From: Clavelina lepadiformis
Lineage: Eukaryota; Chordata; Ascidiacea; Aplousobranchia; Clavelinidae
Direction: 5' to 3'
DNA: 64,000 nt
NCBI RefSeq assembly: GCF_947623445.1
Contig: NC_135243.1
Coordinates: 1,924,501-1,988,500 of the forward strand
Within the stretch, counting starts at the first letter, position 1. Each line of letters begins with the position of its first letter. Position numbers and translations under genes: made by a program. Positions 25,901 to 36,219 of this stretch are shown here, piece by piece. The notes below the pieces were generated by a model. It did not search any database. It saw only the letters and a program-made list of their open reading frames with translations, and had not been told where the DNA came from.

Positions 25901-28900
25901 GGCGTAGGGACTCAGGAAGTGCAATAACGCTGTGGGGCCTGGAGGTAAATATAAGTTTAACCTTTCTAAGGAAATGTTTGCAGCAAAGATTTGCAATTAG
26001 ATCTGATACACTTTGGGGAGTATCATATGACACTTTAGGTGCGTTCTTGTTGAACGACCAGTCGGCTTGATCCATTCCGTCAAAGAGCAGGAGACATTTC
26101 TTCTGATTTCTTTTTACCCATTCCCACACGTATTCACAAGTGGCATCGTCCAGTTCTGGAAAATTATTATCTATCAGCAGTGTACGTAGCTTTAGCTTCT
26201 CGCCGTCGGGTAAATCCATAAACCTAGAGTACAAGCAAAAGTATTCTTGGGTCTTGGCCAGACGTTTCGACAACGTAGTCTTTCCGGATCCAGGGTAACC
26301 GACAATTGCCGAGAATCGTTCGCTGGACTTTAGTAAGTTATCAAAGGAAACATTTCTATTGTGTTCCATCCCCTTCGGCTTTTCAGTTGACGGGGCATAG
26401 GTTTCATGTTCAGGGACTGCACCTCCCTCGAAGAAAGAAACTTCACTGTAATTTGGATGGACAACTGGAATATCTGCTGCTGAAACTTTGATTCCGGCTT
26501 GTAGCCTGATGTCGTCTTCACGACGTTCAAATTGCAACTGGCAAACTTTTTTAATGGCTTCTTTCATTTTCCGATCTGATGACCGAATAAATATCAATTT
26601 CAATCTCAACATGTTAATTTTTCAAGAAATTTAACTAAGCATTTATCAATTATTCAATTGGAATTGATAAATATATTGCTTGTGTACTTACTTTTTTTGC
26701 CTGGAAATAGTTTTCCTAAAAAGTAAAATCCAACAACATTAAAACAGTAAGATTAAAAGATTATCTTTGTAACTTATAAGTATGTTATTTACTAAATAGC
26801 TGATTGAAACTAAATGCTCCATCGAATTACCAACACTACGACGATATTTCTGATGTAATTTGGATTACAGTACATATATTTGATGAGATAAACACTTACT
26901 CAGGTTTGTCATGAGTCGAGATTTTTGTTTCATATTGGTAGCATTGCTGGTGGAAAACCCTCTTTCTTGACCTGAAAGAACTTTCCAGTATTAAAATCTA
27001 TTTTACATCTTTTTTAACCTCAGCAATGCATACAAAAGAAAAACGAATATCATTAACTTAGTACGTTATCTAGTCAAATAAAAATCTTTTACCATTGAAA
27101 GGTGCTTTTATACTTGGAATTTCTTTGTTTGGTTCCATACGTGCTCTAGACGTTGATGGTTGATTGGATAACTGACTTCCTTGATCTGAAGTTGGTCAGT
27201 AGAACAGCATTTTAAAGAGGAAAAGCACAAAATAAACGCTTATGTGTTACATATAACAGTATTTTATATTTTTGAAATGTCTAATTGTCAGGAAATGTTA
27301 ACAAAGTAATTGTGTTTTGTGAACCTACTTTATAAGCTTAATTATAAACGTTTTTTAATTTTGATAAACTTAAAATCACCAACAAATTTTTTAATAATTG
27401 AAATTAAATTAATTGCTTTATAGAAGATGCCAGTTGTATTAAGCAGGGTGTTGGTGTTTATGCTTACTGAGGAAGCAATACCTGTATTTAATGAAGCATT
27501 CAAAGATGGAGATGTTTCTGGGCTGGAATCTAACTGGCGTGACGTTCTTGGTAGATCAGAGTTGGCTGGTGTGTTTGCAGCTTGAGAGAACATTGCTTGC
27601 TTGGTTTGGATACCACTTGAGTTTTCTAATAAAACAATTTTGTTTTGACTGAATTACGATTATTTTCAGTGCAACAAAACAAGCAAACGAGTATTGTGGA
27701 TAAAATTTTGCATTTAAACCATCATCATAATGCTTATTTTGATTCAATAAGGGTTTAGTTGTCTGAGCCGCAAGATTGAACTTTGTTGTACAAGTAACAA
27801 CACCCTGGTAATGAAATCTTTAAGTTCTACGGTACAGCCTAATGGTAACAAATTTTACAGCCTAGTAATAATAATTTTTCATCATCACCAACTACAAAAC
27901 AGAGTTAGATGTAATTTGATACGTTTTAAAGGAATTCACCTGGCACCTGAGCAATAGATCTGGATAAAGTTATTTCTATAAGTTAAATGATATTATTATT
28001 GTGACGAGATCTTACATATCATTTTGCTTTAAATGTTGATGAACTCCATGTTTTGAAGTGAAATTATTACTGTTTTTTTTGGGAAAGCTTCAGTGTAGTT
28101 GGCGCCATTCAAGTAAAAATTCAAAAGATAGCTTCGATATTAATTATATGCTGCCAACAGTTGTTTAGTTGAAATATGAAAATGCGACTGTAGGCAATAA
28201 AAACGACAGGTCAACGTCTTGTAATTCACATTTTGTTCCCGTGTTAACAAATGAAGAAGCAATGACATTGTTCATTGATCTCTCTTGGTCACTGACTCAC
28301 TTGTTTCTCCACTGCTACAGTTTGTGTTAATTTTAAATTCTCAATGTTTTTCGTTCTGTTTCCGCTTATAGGAATTACAGACAATGTGTTGCTAATGTTG
28401 GTTGACACACAGCCTAAGAAGTGATGTGTTATAGGTGTTATGAATTTCGTTTAACTAAACATAGGTTTTATTAGTTAACAAAACATGTTTAGTACCTAAT
28501 AACTGCTTTATAGTATATAATCTAATCATTACCTGAAGAAGATACCTCAGTGTTCAAAGCATCGGTTTGATTGGTTAATTCTGAGATATCTGTTTTGGAC
28601 TCAACATGTGGTTTTGCTTGGATCGGTTGCTTCGGATGGGTCACATCAGGTGGGTCTAGAAATTAAAAAATGAGCAAATATTACCATAGAAACAACAGAA
28701 ATATCTGAATTAAGATTAACATTGTACAATATAAAAAGAACTTATAAACAATAACAAATTCAGTTAATTTTTTACTGATAAAATCGTGGTCTTTTTATTT
28801 CAACTTATGAGTTTAATTACCAATTTCCTTGATAAGTTTGTCAAAGTTATCCTGAAATGATTCTTTGCTAAAATCGTAGTAGAGTTTTCCCGACACCAAA

Positions 28901-31900
28901 AGAGCTTTTGATAAAAATTGTAAAATTAAAAATAAAATCTGTGGTGAAAGCTGGCGATAAAAATCAATTCAGTAAAGAATATCGAAAGATAAAAAGAGAA
29001 AAAACACATAAACTTACATAAATTATTAGTTAAAGCAAGAGCAGAATATATAGCACTCTTAAAGTTAACATTCAATTGATTTATCACCACAAGCTTTCGT
29101 ATACTTGAGTTTGCGTCTTCTGGTGTAGCAATTATGATTAATAATGAAAATAACAATACTAAATATAATGTTACCATTCAAACCTTAAGCAACATCCCAT
29201 TTTGTCACATATAAGTCAATTTAAAAAAATCAACGAGTTATAGGCATTAAAATGCGTTGAAAACAACCAAGCACAGATTAAAGATATCACAAAATGCATA
29301 CCTGGCCAGCCATCCATTTTATAATTGTCATGGGTGATAATGGGTATTATACGTTTTCTCTTGTCAGCAGCAAGTTTGCCTTCCCTTTTGCAGTTTTCAC
29401 TGAGTTTATAACTTTCGGACAGAAACATGAGGACCAAGTAAGCGTTGTCAACAGCTTCATACATTTTGTCATAAATTTTTCCTTTCATCTCGTTTTTATC
29501 AATCCACACTTTGTAACCAGCGGCAGAGAGTTCATCGGATATCTGCAAAAGTGCGAAAAAATGAAACTAGATTGTTAAGTTAAGTTTGTGAGTAGCTAAT
29601 TTGCAACTCTTCTGCTTTCGTAATCTTTCTAAAACCAACAAACGGTTTCGGTTATTAGCAATTTGCAAAATAAATCTAAGGTGAAAACGGAGTAGAGCAT
29701 TTTATAACATCCACGTCATCTAAGTGATGGTTTTGCTGATATTTAGGGTATGTTTATGAAATAAAACTTTCTTCCTGACCCTAGCAGAAATATTTTAATT
29801 GAGAGTCATTTTTTGATAATAACACTGGTCAACAAAAATTTTGTTGCATTTCTACCAACACCTGTTCTTACCTATTTTGGGGGCGCTGAATCCGAATCTG
29901 ACCTTATTTTTTTTCTGCAAGGTCTAGATTTTTTGCAAATCGAGATTTTTTATTTTTTTTTTACTAAATTCAAATTTTCTGAAAATTACATGATTTGTCA
30001 AATGAAGTTCTTGCTTATAGTCGAATAACCAACCTCAAAACAAAAATAGGTTCCCAGAAATTATTGTGTTACCACTAGCATTTGTATTTACAGACAATTA
30101 GGCACCAAATGTTTGAAAAAATGTAACAAAGAACATTTTTTCCGGTAAAATACATGTAATAAGCGATTTTTTTTTTGCAAAATGACATTGAAAAGAATGA
30201 TGGCAATCCATTAACTTCTGCGTTTCTACTCTTTTTGAGTTTGCTGCTTTAATTTTTGATAAAGCAGGGAAAGTGTAAAGAAGATGATGAAAGGAAACGA
30301 CTCGTTGTGAGGATTTAGAGCTTTAACAAACTGTGTAATGAGACCTAGTTTGATGTGCAGGGGCGGAAAAACAATTTTGTCTCTGCTTACGATTGGGTTG
30401 TGTGTTACATTAAGCATGCCAACTTGAAATGTTTCACGTAAGGGCCACTCCTTCTGTGTCCAATGTTTTTCACATGCTCTGCTGTCCCACATGCATAGAG
30501 AACATAGAAATTTAGTGTATCCTTTTTTCTGACCTAGCAGAAAACTAACCATTTTGAGGTTAACACAAATGATCCTGTTGTGCTCATGTTATCTAAGCAA
30601 ATCCATAACAATTCTGATGTCATCATGCCGTTCCTTTAAGACAGTGGAGTGACCAACTGGAACAGCTTCATAAAAATTTCCATTGTGTAAAAGGACACAC
30701 TTGAGGCTGCGCTTGGAACTGTCCAAAAACAATCGCCATTGTTCTGGATTATACGAGGAGATACCCAATTGTTCGAGAAGACCAGGTATATCGTTGCAAT
30801 ATACCAGCTTATTTTCCTCTGAAAAATAGGGAAGAAAGAGTTCTTCTCTTTTTCGAAAAAAAGAAACCTTTACAGATTGAACTAGAACCTGTTTTTCCTT
30901 GAGTCTGGAGGCTAAGAGCTGAGCTTCTTGCTTGGACAAATCTAAATCACGTACTAAGTCATTCAGTTCTGATTGATTAAACGGCTGAACAGCTACTCTG
31001 GTTTCACCAGAAGAGTGTTCAAATTCTGTATCTGTTCTTTTATACTCCATTTCCACTACCTCTTCCCTTTCCGATTCAGTTTCCTCATCTTCAGAAAATG
31101 TAAAACCACTAAAGACTGGAGGAGGGAATCTATCAGAGTGCGGAACAGGTCGTATAGCTGATGGTATGCTGGGATAAGAATGCATTAGTCGGCTCTTCCT
31201 GCCAACACCTTTCATATTTACCATGCAAAAGTAGCAGTCAGTCGTGTGATCTTGGGGTTCACGCCACACCATTGGAATGCAAAAAGGCAGACTCTTCCGC
31301 TTTCCTTTTGTTCAGTCTCTGAGCATTTCTTCGCAGTCATGGCACACAATATGTGGAGACCATTTCTTATCTTGATCGCCAAGATGGATGCCAAAGTAAG
31401 CTCTGTAGGTAGGCTTCACGAACGATGTTATATTTCATCTTTGACGAAAAAAGCGTGTACACAGTTACACACCACTGATATAACAAAATAAATCAGGTTT
31501 ATTTTTGCATTTACGAGTGTAAAATAGAGCTTATAACCTATCCTACAGCATCTATCCGCAATACCTCACTATAATCAAACTGCTTAGCTTCTTTAAACGC
31601 CCTTAAACAGCAGTAGGCTACAACTTAAAAGAGCTGAAAGCTTCTATCTGAAACACTGGTACTGTACCATACAGACAGCTCACACTAAATATGAGCTAGA
31701 AATGAAAAAATTTAAATTTTCGAATGCATAAAGAAAATGATTGCAGATTTGATATCAGCATCCCAAAATTGTGTAGACTCAGTTAAAAAATCTCATGCAA
31801 CAAAAAAAAAATTTGTTGACCAGTGATTAATTCTATTAACATTTCGTGTACTTCGTTAAAACATGTATACTGAGAATATAAAATCTATTTACAAACCTTA

Positions 31901-34841
31901 TGAACGAGATCCTTTGAATCATTCCAGTTATAACTGATCATTATATGCTGGTTGCCTTTGTTGTCATCCTGGTGTTGATTGGCCCCAGGTCCACAAGGTG
32001 AATTTGTTGCTTGTGGATTATTAGGTTCTGCAAGAAGATGTAATATTTAAACAAAGATGCATCGCTCTTGCGCCGCTGTTGGAGAATAGAAACACGAAGC
32101 AATTAGTTAGAGGGCGACACAAGTAAAATAGTTCAGGAACTGATTAGCTTTTAACTCGCACGAAATATATGAGTTGAAGCATCTATCAATAATCACAACA
32201 AAGAACTTTGCAATAACTGAAATCTAACTCCAACCAAATGGTATAATATCACACACATTTCCACCGACATGGCATGATTTTGCACGATATCTGATAATCA
32301 AACATTATTGAGATATAATTAAACCTATGAATTATGTTGAATACAATGTTTTGTAGCAGAAATAAATATTTTTGAACCAAATTTAACGTTTGAAAGTGTG
32401 CTTTAGTCACCAGGTGAAGATAAAATTTGTTTAGATTTTTTTAACGTAAACTAATCTTTTTTCTAGGTTATTCTTAACTTTTTTTTTAATTTCATTTAAA
32501 ACATTTTTTCCTGTTTACAATATTTGAAAAAAACAAATTCACACAAAACTTTGGCAGAGTTTGATTTGAGTGAGATTATTAAATCTACGTATAGGTTAAA
32601 CTCGAGTAACATTTTTAAACCGATGTATAAATAAAACTTTAAAAAGGTGCAATGTTGCACACTTCCAAAACATACCTGCAGATGAGGTCGTTGGTAGATT
32701 GGCGATTGAGGGGCTGGTACTTGGTGCTGAAGTTTGTGAAGTTGATGCTGAAATTGGTTGTTTAGGTTGCGTAAAACCGGTTTGCTCTAAGATATGAACA
32801 CATTGTATAAAACATGAAGCTTTAGTTGAAAGCAACAAATAATAACTTGCAAATAAAACTTCATATAATTTTAAACCGTTGATTTTAGCATCTTCAGGAA
32901 AATTTGCAAATATATCAGATGTTGCCAAGATGGACAATTACAAGCCAAAACAAACGCACCACACAATAATGATGACTGTAACAATGGTATAGGCGTCTCA
33001 GATCATTTAGCAAATTGCTTCTTACACAATGTTTGCGAATGTTGATTGAGGTATTATTCATCAACAACCACGTTGCATTTTAACATAGGCCTACGCTTGA
33101 AAGTTATGCCCCACATCCCCACAAAACAGAATTCACAGAATCACAGATGTGTAAAATCCAATCATGTCCCAAACAACAGCAAGGACTTTTACTTTGAGTT
33201 AATAAATAAGCAAACATGATTAAATTAACTTACCTAATACACAACTCGTTTTCTTTTCTCCACGACATATTGTTGGTTGTTTGTCGACGTTTCCAAAAGC
33301 TGCAATAAAACAGAGATTAAAATTGTCTAAATTCAAATTATTGAAACCAGTTTAATGAAGATAGATATAAGCACAATGAATGTTTGCAAAAGTAAAATAA
33401 ATACAAAAACATTAAACTTTATTTTAAAGATAATATTTAATTGTACATTATTGCAGTTTCTAAAAACATAAGTGATACATTTTAAATAAATTCAAACAGA
33501 AATTGGACGTATCGAATATACTCCTTGTGTTTCGGATTTTAATTAACTGTAGAATTTGTAACTTATTTAAACAAAACATGATTAATACATACAGTATTCA
33601 CTGTTTTTTGTCTATAATCTAATCATTACTTGTAGAAGGTATCTCAGTGTTCAAAGCATTGGATTGATTGGTCACTTCTGAGATGTCTGTGTGGGGCTCA
33701 ACCTGTGGATTTGCTTCGATCGGTTGCTTTGGATGGGTCACATCAGGTGGATCTAGAAATGAAAATGTCAACAAACACTACCAACCGTACAAATGAAATA
33801 ACTAACGTATGAAATAGAAAGACAAATAATAATCTAAACAAACAGTCCGCAGGTTGGCAGATAATACAAAAGCGGCATATTTGGATCAGATTTTAAACAA
33901 ACGTTAAAGCATCGAATATGCACCTTGTGTTTGGGTGTTTGATTGAGGAGGATCAAAGGGATTATTTACCGGATCCTGCTGCTCAATGCTTGGTTCAAAT
34001 CTTTTTGCAGAATCTTTAAAATATATGGTAAGCTCAATGAGAAAGAAAAACAATGTGATACCATAAAGAAAGACAATAAGCACTTTACAAGGAAAGGTTG
34101 TACGGTCTTATAATAATCACCTAAAGGATTTATTTGTTTCTCTTTAACTTGTGTTGGTTTTATATTTTTCAAGTCCCTGATGTATTTTTGCTTATATTCT
34201 CTGTTGTCTTGGTATCGTCTTTGATCGTGATGTTGGTATTGTCTTTCATCGTGGTGATAAATTTTAGGAGCATAATTAATCATGACTGTCCCTGTGTAAC
34301 CACAAAAGTTAAGATTTTCATGTATAAAAAGGCATCACAATAATATGGAAACATAATTTGATAAATGCAACTAATAGGTTTTAGGTATTTGAAATCAATT
34401 GTGTGCCTACGTATTCAGCAAAACATCTTCATAAAACTTACCAACTCCGCTTTCAGCCAATTTGCTTGTAAGCTCATTTCATCCTGGATCGATTCTACTT
34501 AAAGCACTCTGAGAAGCTTCAGCATTTTCCATTGTTTGCAAGACTTGATTTCCTGCATCTGCAGAATCTGGATTTTAAGCAAAGAAAAAATGAAAAAATT
34601 TATTTTCTATCAAATTTAAAGGAAAACATCAAAAAGTTCCTATTATTAATTACAGCAAAGACAAAAACTTAATCGTTTTAATCTCAAATTACTCACCAAG
34701 AGGCATTCCCGCTTGCATTGCAACAGCACGTGATGTTCCAGGTTGTTCATCACTTTCACCTGATGAGCTCTCTTCATTGTTATCAGGTTGTACAAGTTGA
34801 GGTTTATCTTCGGTTAATCTTTGCTCTTCTGGCTTCGACAT
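15705..34841 (-). CDS. TIR-NACHT-LRR protein (NLR-type innate immune receptor), 24 exons
   Basis: Exons: 34697-34841, 34442-34567, 34121-34291, 33924-34013, 33630-33752, 33234-33299, 32676-32786, 31897-32027, 29302-29542, 28821-28904, 28533-28655, 27482-27625, 27093-27185, 26900-26971, 26692-26715, 25605-26575, 25195-25525, 25033-25087, 24866-24939, 17547-17633, 17022-17036, 16643-16902, 15844-16017, 15705-15761. The sum is 3768 nt (1255 codons plus stop) and every junction is in phase. Order: Ser/Pro/Gln-rich linker (1-304), TIR (about 305-429), linker (430-581), NACHT with Walker A GYPGSGKTT (674-682) and Walker B LLLFDGMDQ (743-751), winged-helix-like region, short linker, LRRs (about 1093-1240). 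NLRs are cytosolic sensors that oligomerise through NACHT; ligand and partners are unknown here. Exon 2 contains an in-frame TGA (34479-34481), so either this allele is broken or exon 2 (126 nt, frame-neutral) is skipped. Intron 19 is 7.2 kb and full of mobile elements. Exon 24 is the least certain. Confidence 0.8.
17107..17332. repeat. imperfect foldback element
   Basis: The left arm (about 17107-17182) and right arm (about 17245-17332) are inverted complements. Both contain AAATGACATGT, then a CCTATTTAGCCGG block, an AAATATTT block, and AGCCTACTA next to the centre. The spacer is about 60 bp. It lies in the intron between the 15-nt micro-exon and exon 20 of the NLR. No coding capacity; probably a small foldback or MITE-type insertion. 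Confidence 0.65.
17697..18045. mobile_element. hAT-like MITE with 8-bp target duplication CCTATACA
   Basis: The ends are CAGGGTTGCCAT and ATGGCAACCCTG, flanked by perfect CCTATACA (17689-17696 and 18046-18053). It is 349 bp. The interior is rich in AAATAAGGAC repeats and has a poly-A run near 17800. An inverted copy with its own target duplication lies at 60258-60601. The CAGGG start and 8-bp duplication are hAT hallmarks. Non-autonomous. Confidence 0.9.
18515..19013. mobile_element. hAT-like MITE (CAGAGGTG ends)
   Basis: The 499-bp segment begins CAGAGGTGGGCA and ends TGCTCACCTCTG, giving 11 of 12 inverted matches. The flanks CGAACAGT and AGAACTGT agree at 6 of 8 positions, consistent with an aged 8-bp duplication. 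The interior has many short GGTAC/GTACC motifs (for example TTGGTACTA, GGGTACCAAA), which give it internal palindromic character. Non-coding. Confidence 0.7.
19014..20217. other. intronic DNA without recognisable features
   Basis: This is part of the 7.2-kb NLR intron. It contains AT-rich sequence with short open frames only. I saw no splice-supported exon, RNA gene or transposon end. Confidence 0.5.
20221..20333 (+). repeat. left array of GCGAC motifs, 14-17 bp spacing
   Basis: GCGAC-type motifs (GCGAC, GCGAT or CCGAC) start at 20221, 20236, 20250, 20267, 20282, 20297, 20314 and 20329. Every third motif is 46-47 bp apart. The array occupies the first 115 bp of the MULE-like element. Such iterated subterminal motifs are the expected form of transposase-binding sites; function is inferred. 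Confidence 0.8.
20440..21189 (+). pseudogene. MULE transposase, C-terminal part
   Basis: The 249-residue open frame contains HIDFELVSKAALIEAFPQ and YGCYFHLGQSLWRNIQ, the second acidic position and the C(x2)H element of the MULE transposase domain. It also has MWSVKARQDAGLPRTNNQLENWHNAFH further on, as usual for this family. The N-terminal half, with the first catalytic Asp and any DNA-binding domain (often FLYWCH in animals), is absent. The product cannot be an active transposase alone, although the frame has stayed open, which suggests a recent deletion or insertion. An upstream exon outside the recognised segment cannot be excluded. Confidence 0.8.
21512..21608 (-). repeat. right array of GCGAC motifs (inverted), 46-bp superperiod
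   Basis: GTCGC/ATCGC motifs (the complement of GCGAC) start at 21512, 21529, 21543, 21558, 21575, 21589 and 21604. The spacings are 17-14-15-17-14-15, an exact 46-bp superperiod. Two 46-bp units are almost identical (AATCGCTGTCGT...CGCTCTATTGACAGTC). Orientation is opposite to the left array. Confidence 0.85.
21612..24865. other. remainder of NLR intron 19
   Basis: AT-rich sequence with no exon that continues the NLR frame and no recognisable transposon ends. Short open frames here lack family resemblance or splice support. Exon 19 (ending at 24866) splices in phase directly to exon 20 at 17633. Confidence 0.5.
25195..26575 (-). other. NACHT and winged-helix exons of the NLR (exons 16-17)
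   Basis: The large exon 25605-26575 encodes the nucleotide-binding P-loop, an acidic Walker B (LLLFDGMDQADW) and a sensor-type LIFTSRPHS motif. The next exon continues with LSEVAYKATMRSS and YFFAHQLYQEFFTA, the segment matching the conserved winged-helix region of animal NLRs (compare FLHLSLQEFLAA). All key nucleotide-binding residues are present, so this part looks functional. NACHT in a single large exon is usual for animal NLR genes. Confidence 0.88.
28533..28655 (-). repeat. duplicated linker exon, copy after TIR (NLR exon 11)
   Basis: Partner of the exon at 33630-33752: same length, same phase and the same opening DPPDVTHPKQPI, diverging towards the end (DISELTNQTDALNTE against DISEVTNQSNALNTE). 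Adjacent intron sequence is also similar on the donor side (TATAATCTAATCATTAC). Confidence 0.85.
28821..32027 (-). other. TIR-domain exon block (exons 8-10 of the NLR)
   Basis: Exon 31897-32027 ends in HIMISYNWNDSKDLVHK (strand A and BB-loop side). Exon 29302-29542 carries GYKVWIDKNEMKG, AYLVLMFLSESYKLS and the NCKREGKLAA helix, then KRIIPII. Exon 28821-28904 closes the fold (LYYDFSKESFQDNFDKLIKEIG). The pattern is the TIR_2 type rather than the Toll/MyD88 type. The Glu in NCKRE falls where NADase TIR domains such as SARM1 have their catalytic glutamate. That alignment is by eye, and enzymatic activity is an inference. The first TIR intron (2.35 kb) contains a dead multicopy gene. Confidence 0.8.
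30226..31272 (-). pseudogene. relic of a multicopy gene of unknown function, broken by an in-frame stop
   Basis: The frame opens MVWREPQDHTTDCYFCMVNM and continues with SYPSIPSAIRPVPHSDRFP, LVRDLDLSKQEAQLLASRL and WRLFLDSSKRSLKCVLLHNG. It stops at TAA 30589-30591, then continues in the same frame through MVSFLLGQKKGYTKFLCSLC, MWDSRA and FPPLHIKLGLITQFVKAL. I remember this type of protein as a high-copy family in many invertebrate genomes, probably carried by a mobile element. The biochemical role is not known to me. It sits in the same orientation inside NLR intron 8 and lacks its C-terminal part. Confidence 0.75.
33630..33752 (-). repeat. duplicated linker exon, copy before TIR (NLR exon 5)
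   Basis: This 123-nt phase 1-1 exon begins DPPDVTHPKQPI and contains NTEIPSTS. A second 123-nt exon at 28533-28655 begins with the same DPPDVTHPKQPI and contains NTEVSSS. The two lie on either side of the TIR exons and share intron flanks, so one arose from the other by duplication. Confidence 0.85.
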
Positions 34842-35039
34842 ACTTCAACGTTGCAGTAATTATCTTAGCTTATGTTATATACCTGGTCAAAATTGTTGAC
34901 GACGTAAAAGTTGTCCAAAAAATAAAAAAGACGTAAGCAGGATGTTTACGAAAAGAAATTAACTGGAAAGTGTAAAATGTTGTAGTAGAAGTCCAGATCA
35001 CATTGTTTTACACATCCTGACTCAGGATGGCCTTCTACA

Positions 35040-35580
35040 GTATCTGCCAGAATTGAATTCCAGAACTGTTTTTTGTTCAAGCCGGAATTCCTGGAGCAAC
35101 CTGGTTGTCGTTGCCTGGCAGCCGTCAGAGTTCTTAAAGCAATGTTGTTTCCAGCCGAAAATCTTGGAGCAGCTTCATGCCCGCCTAAGTTGTGTTCCGG
35201 TGAAGCCTCGTTTCCACCAAAGCTCCAAACCATAAATCGGACCGAAACCGAAACAAAACCATTGCCAACGGAAATTCAAAGCCTCTTCTTCTCTTCCGGA
35301 TTTCAAAAATAGCCTCATTGCCGCTGGAGTACAAGAGCTGTTTCGGAGTTTCAGCGCCGCCGCGTTGCTGCAAGCATTCGAGAACCGTCACCCTGTCGTC
35401 AGAGTTGCAATCCTCTTGCCGCCGGAGACCTGGAGACGCCTCGTTCTCGCCGGATTTCCAGAGCAATTTCTTTGCCGCTGTAGAATTCCAGCCGTTTCTT
35501 TGCCGCCAGATTTCCAGAGACAACTTCTTGCCGCCAGAGTTCAAAAGCCGCCTTTTTGTGCCTTGGAGTAATCTCTTTAA
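35040..35580. repeat. GC-rich 28-bp minisatellite, diverged
   Basis: Five consecutive units in exact 28-bp register occupy 35416-35555. Each starts TTGCCGCC or TTCTCGCC and centres on GAG/GATTTCCAGAG, for example at 35416, 35444, 35472, 35500 and 35528. More diverged units extend back to about 35050. It is a GC-rich island in AT-rich DNA, starting about 200 bp upstream of the NLR start codon. The period is not a multiple of three, so it is not a coding repeat. Confidence 0.8.
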
Positions 35581-36039
35581 AACCACGTCATTGACGTTGA
35601 AACTTACTACGAAGCCATGACAGAACCACAGCTAGAATTAGGATTTTTCATTTGATCTGTGTAATTAGCTTGGCTGTGGGGTGTAAAACTATAACCGCGA
35701 GATAGCTCCCCTGCCTAACAAATTCACGTTTGTGGACAAACCACAGTTAAGGACTCAGTGAATGCTGCGCTGTAATCGTGACGTATGTTATTGTCGTGTC
35801 CTTCAATTTTGTAATTGCACTGACTTAGTTAAGTTGTATCACGGCTGCAAGTAGTCACGAAATAAACCGTTCCCTTTTGTCGCTGTATAATTTGGTATTG
35901 CTCAATTTAATCATTTCCTGTTTCATAAAAATCAGTTTTATATTAACATCTGTATAAGTCGACAGAGTGGAGGAGGCTACGTACAGGGACGGGGCTATGA
36001 AGTACGTTTGATGAGCTCATATTTGTACACATGGAGGAG

Positions 36040-36215
36040 AAATTGCCGGCAGAGTTGGGTTCAGGGGCAGTCTCGTTTCCGCCGAATATCCAAACGCACC
36101 CTTGTCGACAACGGAAATAAGCTCGTTTTCGGCGGATTTTGGAGCGATTTTTTGCCGCCAGAGTCCCCGAGGCGCCTCGTTGCTGCCGGGAGTCCAGATC
36201 CGAGAAACAAAGAAA
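36040..36215. repeat. second block of the 28-bp minisatellite
   Basis: One clean 28-bp unit sits at 36152-36179 (TTGCCGCCAGAGTCCCCGAG and eight more bases). It is followed by TTGCTGCCGGGAGTCC and preceded by degenerate units such as TTTCCGCCGAATATCC. About 460 bp of ordinary AT-rich DNA separates it from the first block. Confidence 0.7.
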
Positions 36216-36219
36216 CAAC

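Noticed and set aside
28926..29177. Open frame with a hydrophobic start (MVTLYLVLLFSLLIIIATPE) as an extra NLR exon
   Set aside because: The TIR exons on either side join in phase without it, and including it would break the TIR fold.
35185..35586. Long open frames on both strands through 35-35.6 kb as a gene
   Set aside because: They arise from the GC-rich 28-bp minisatellite, whose period is not a multiple of three.
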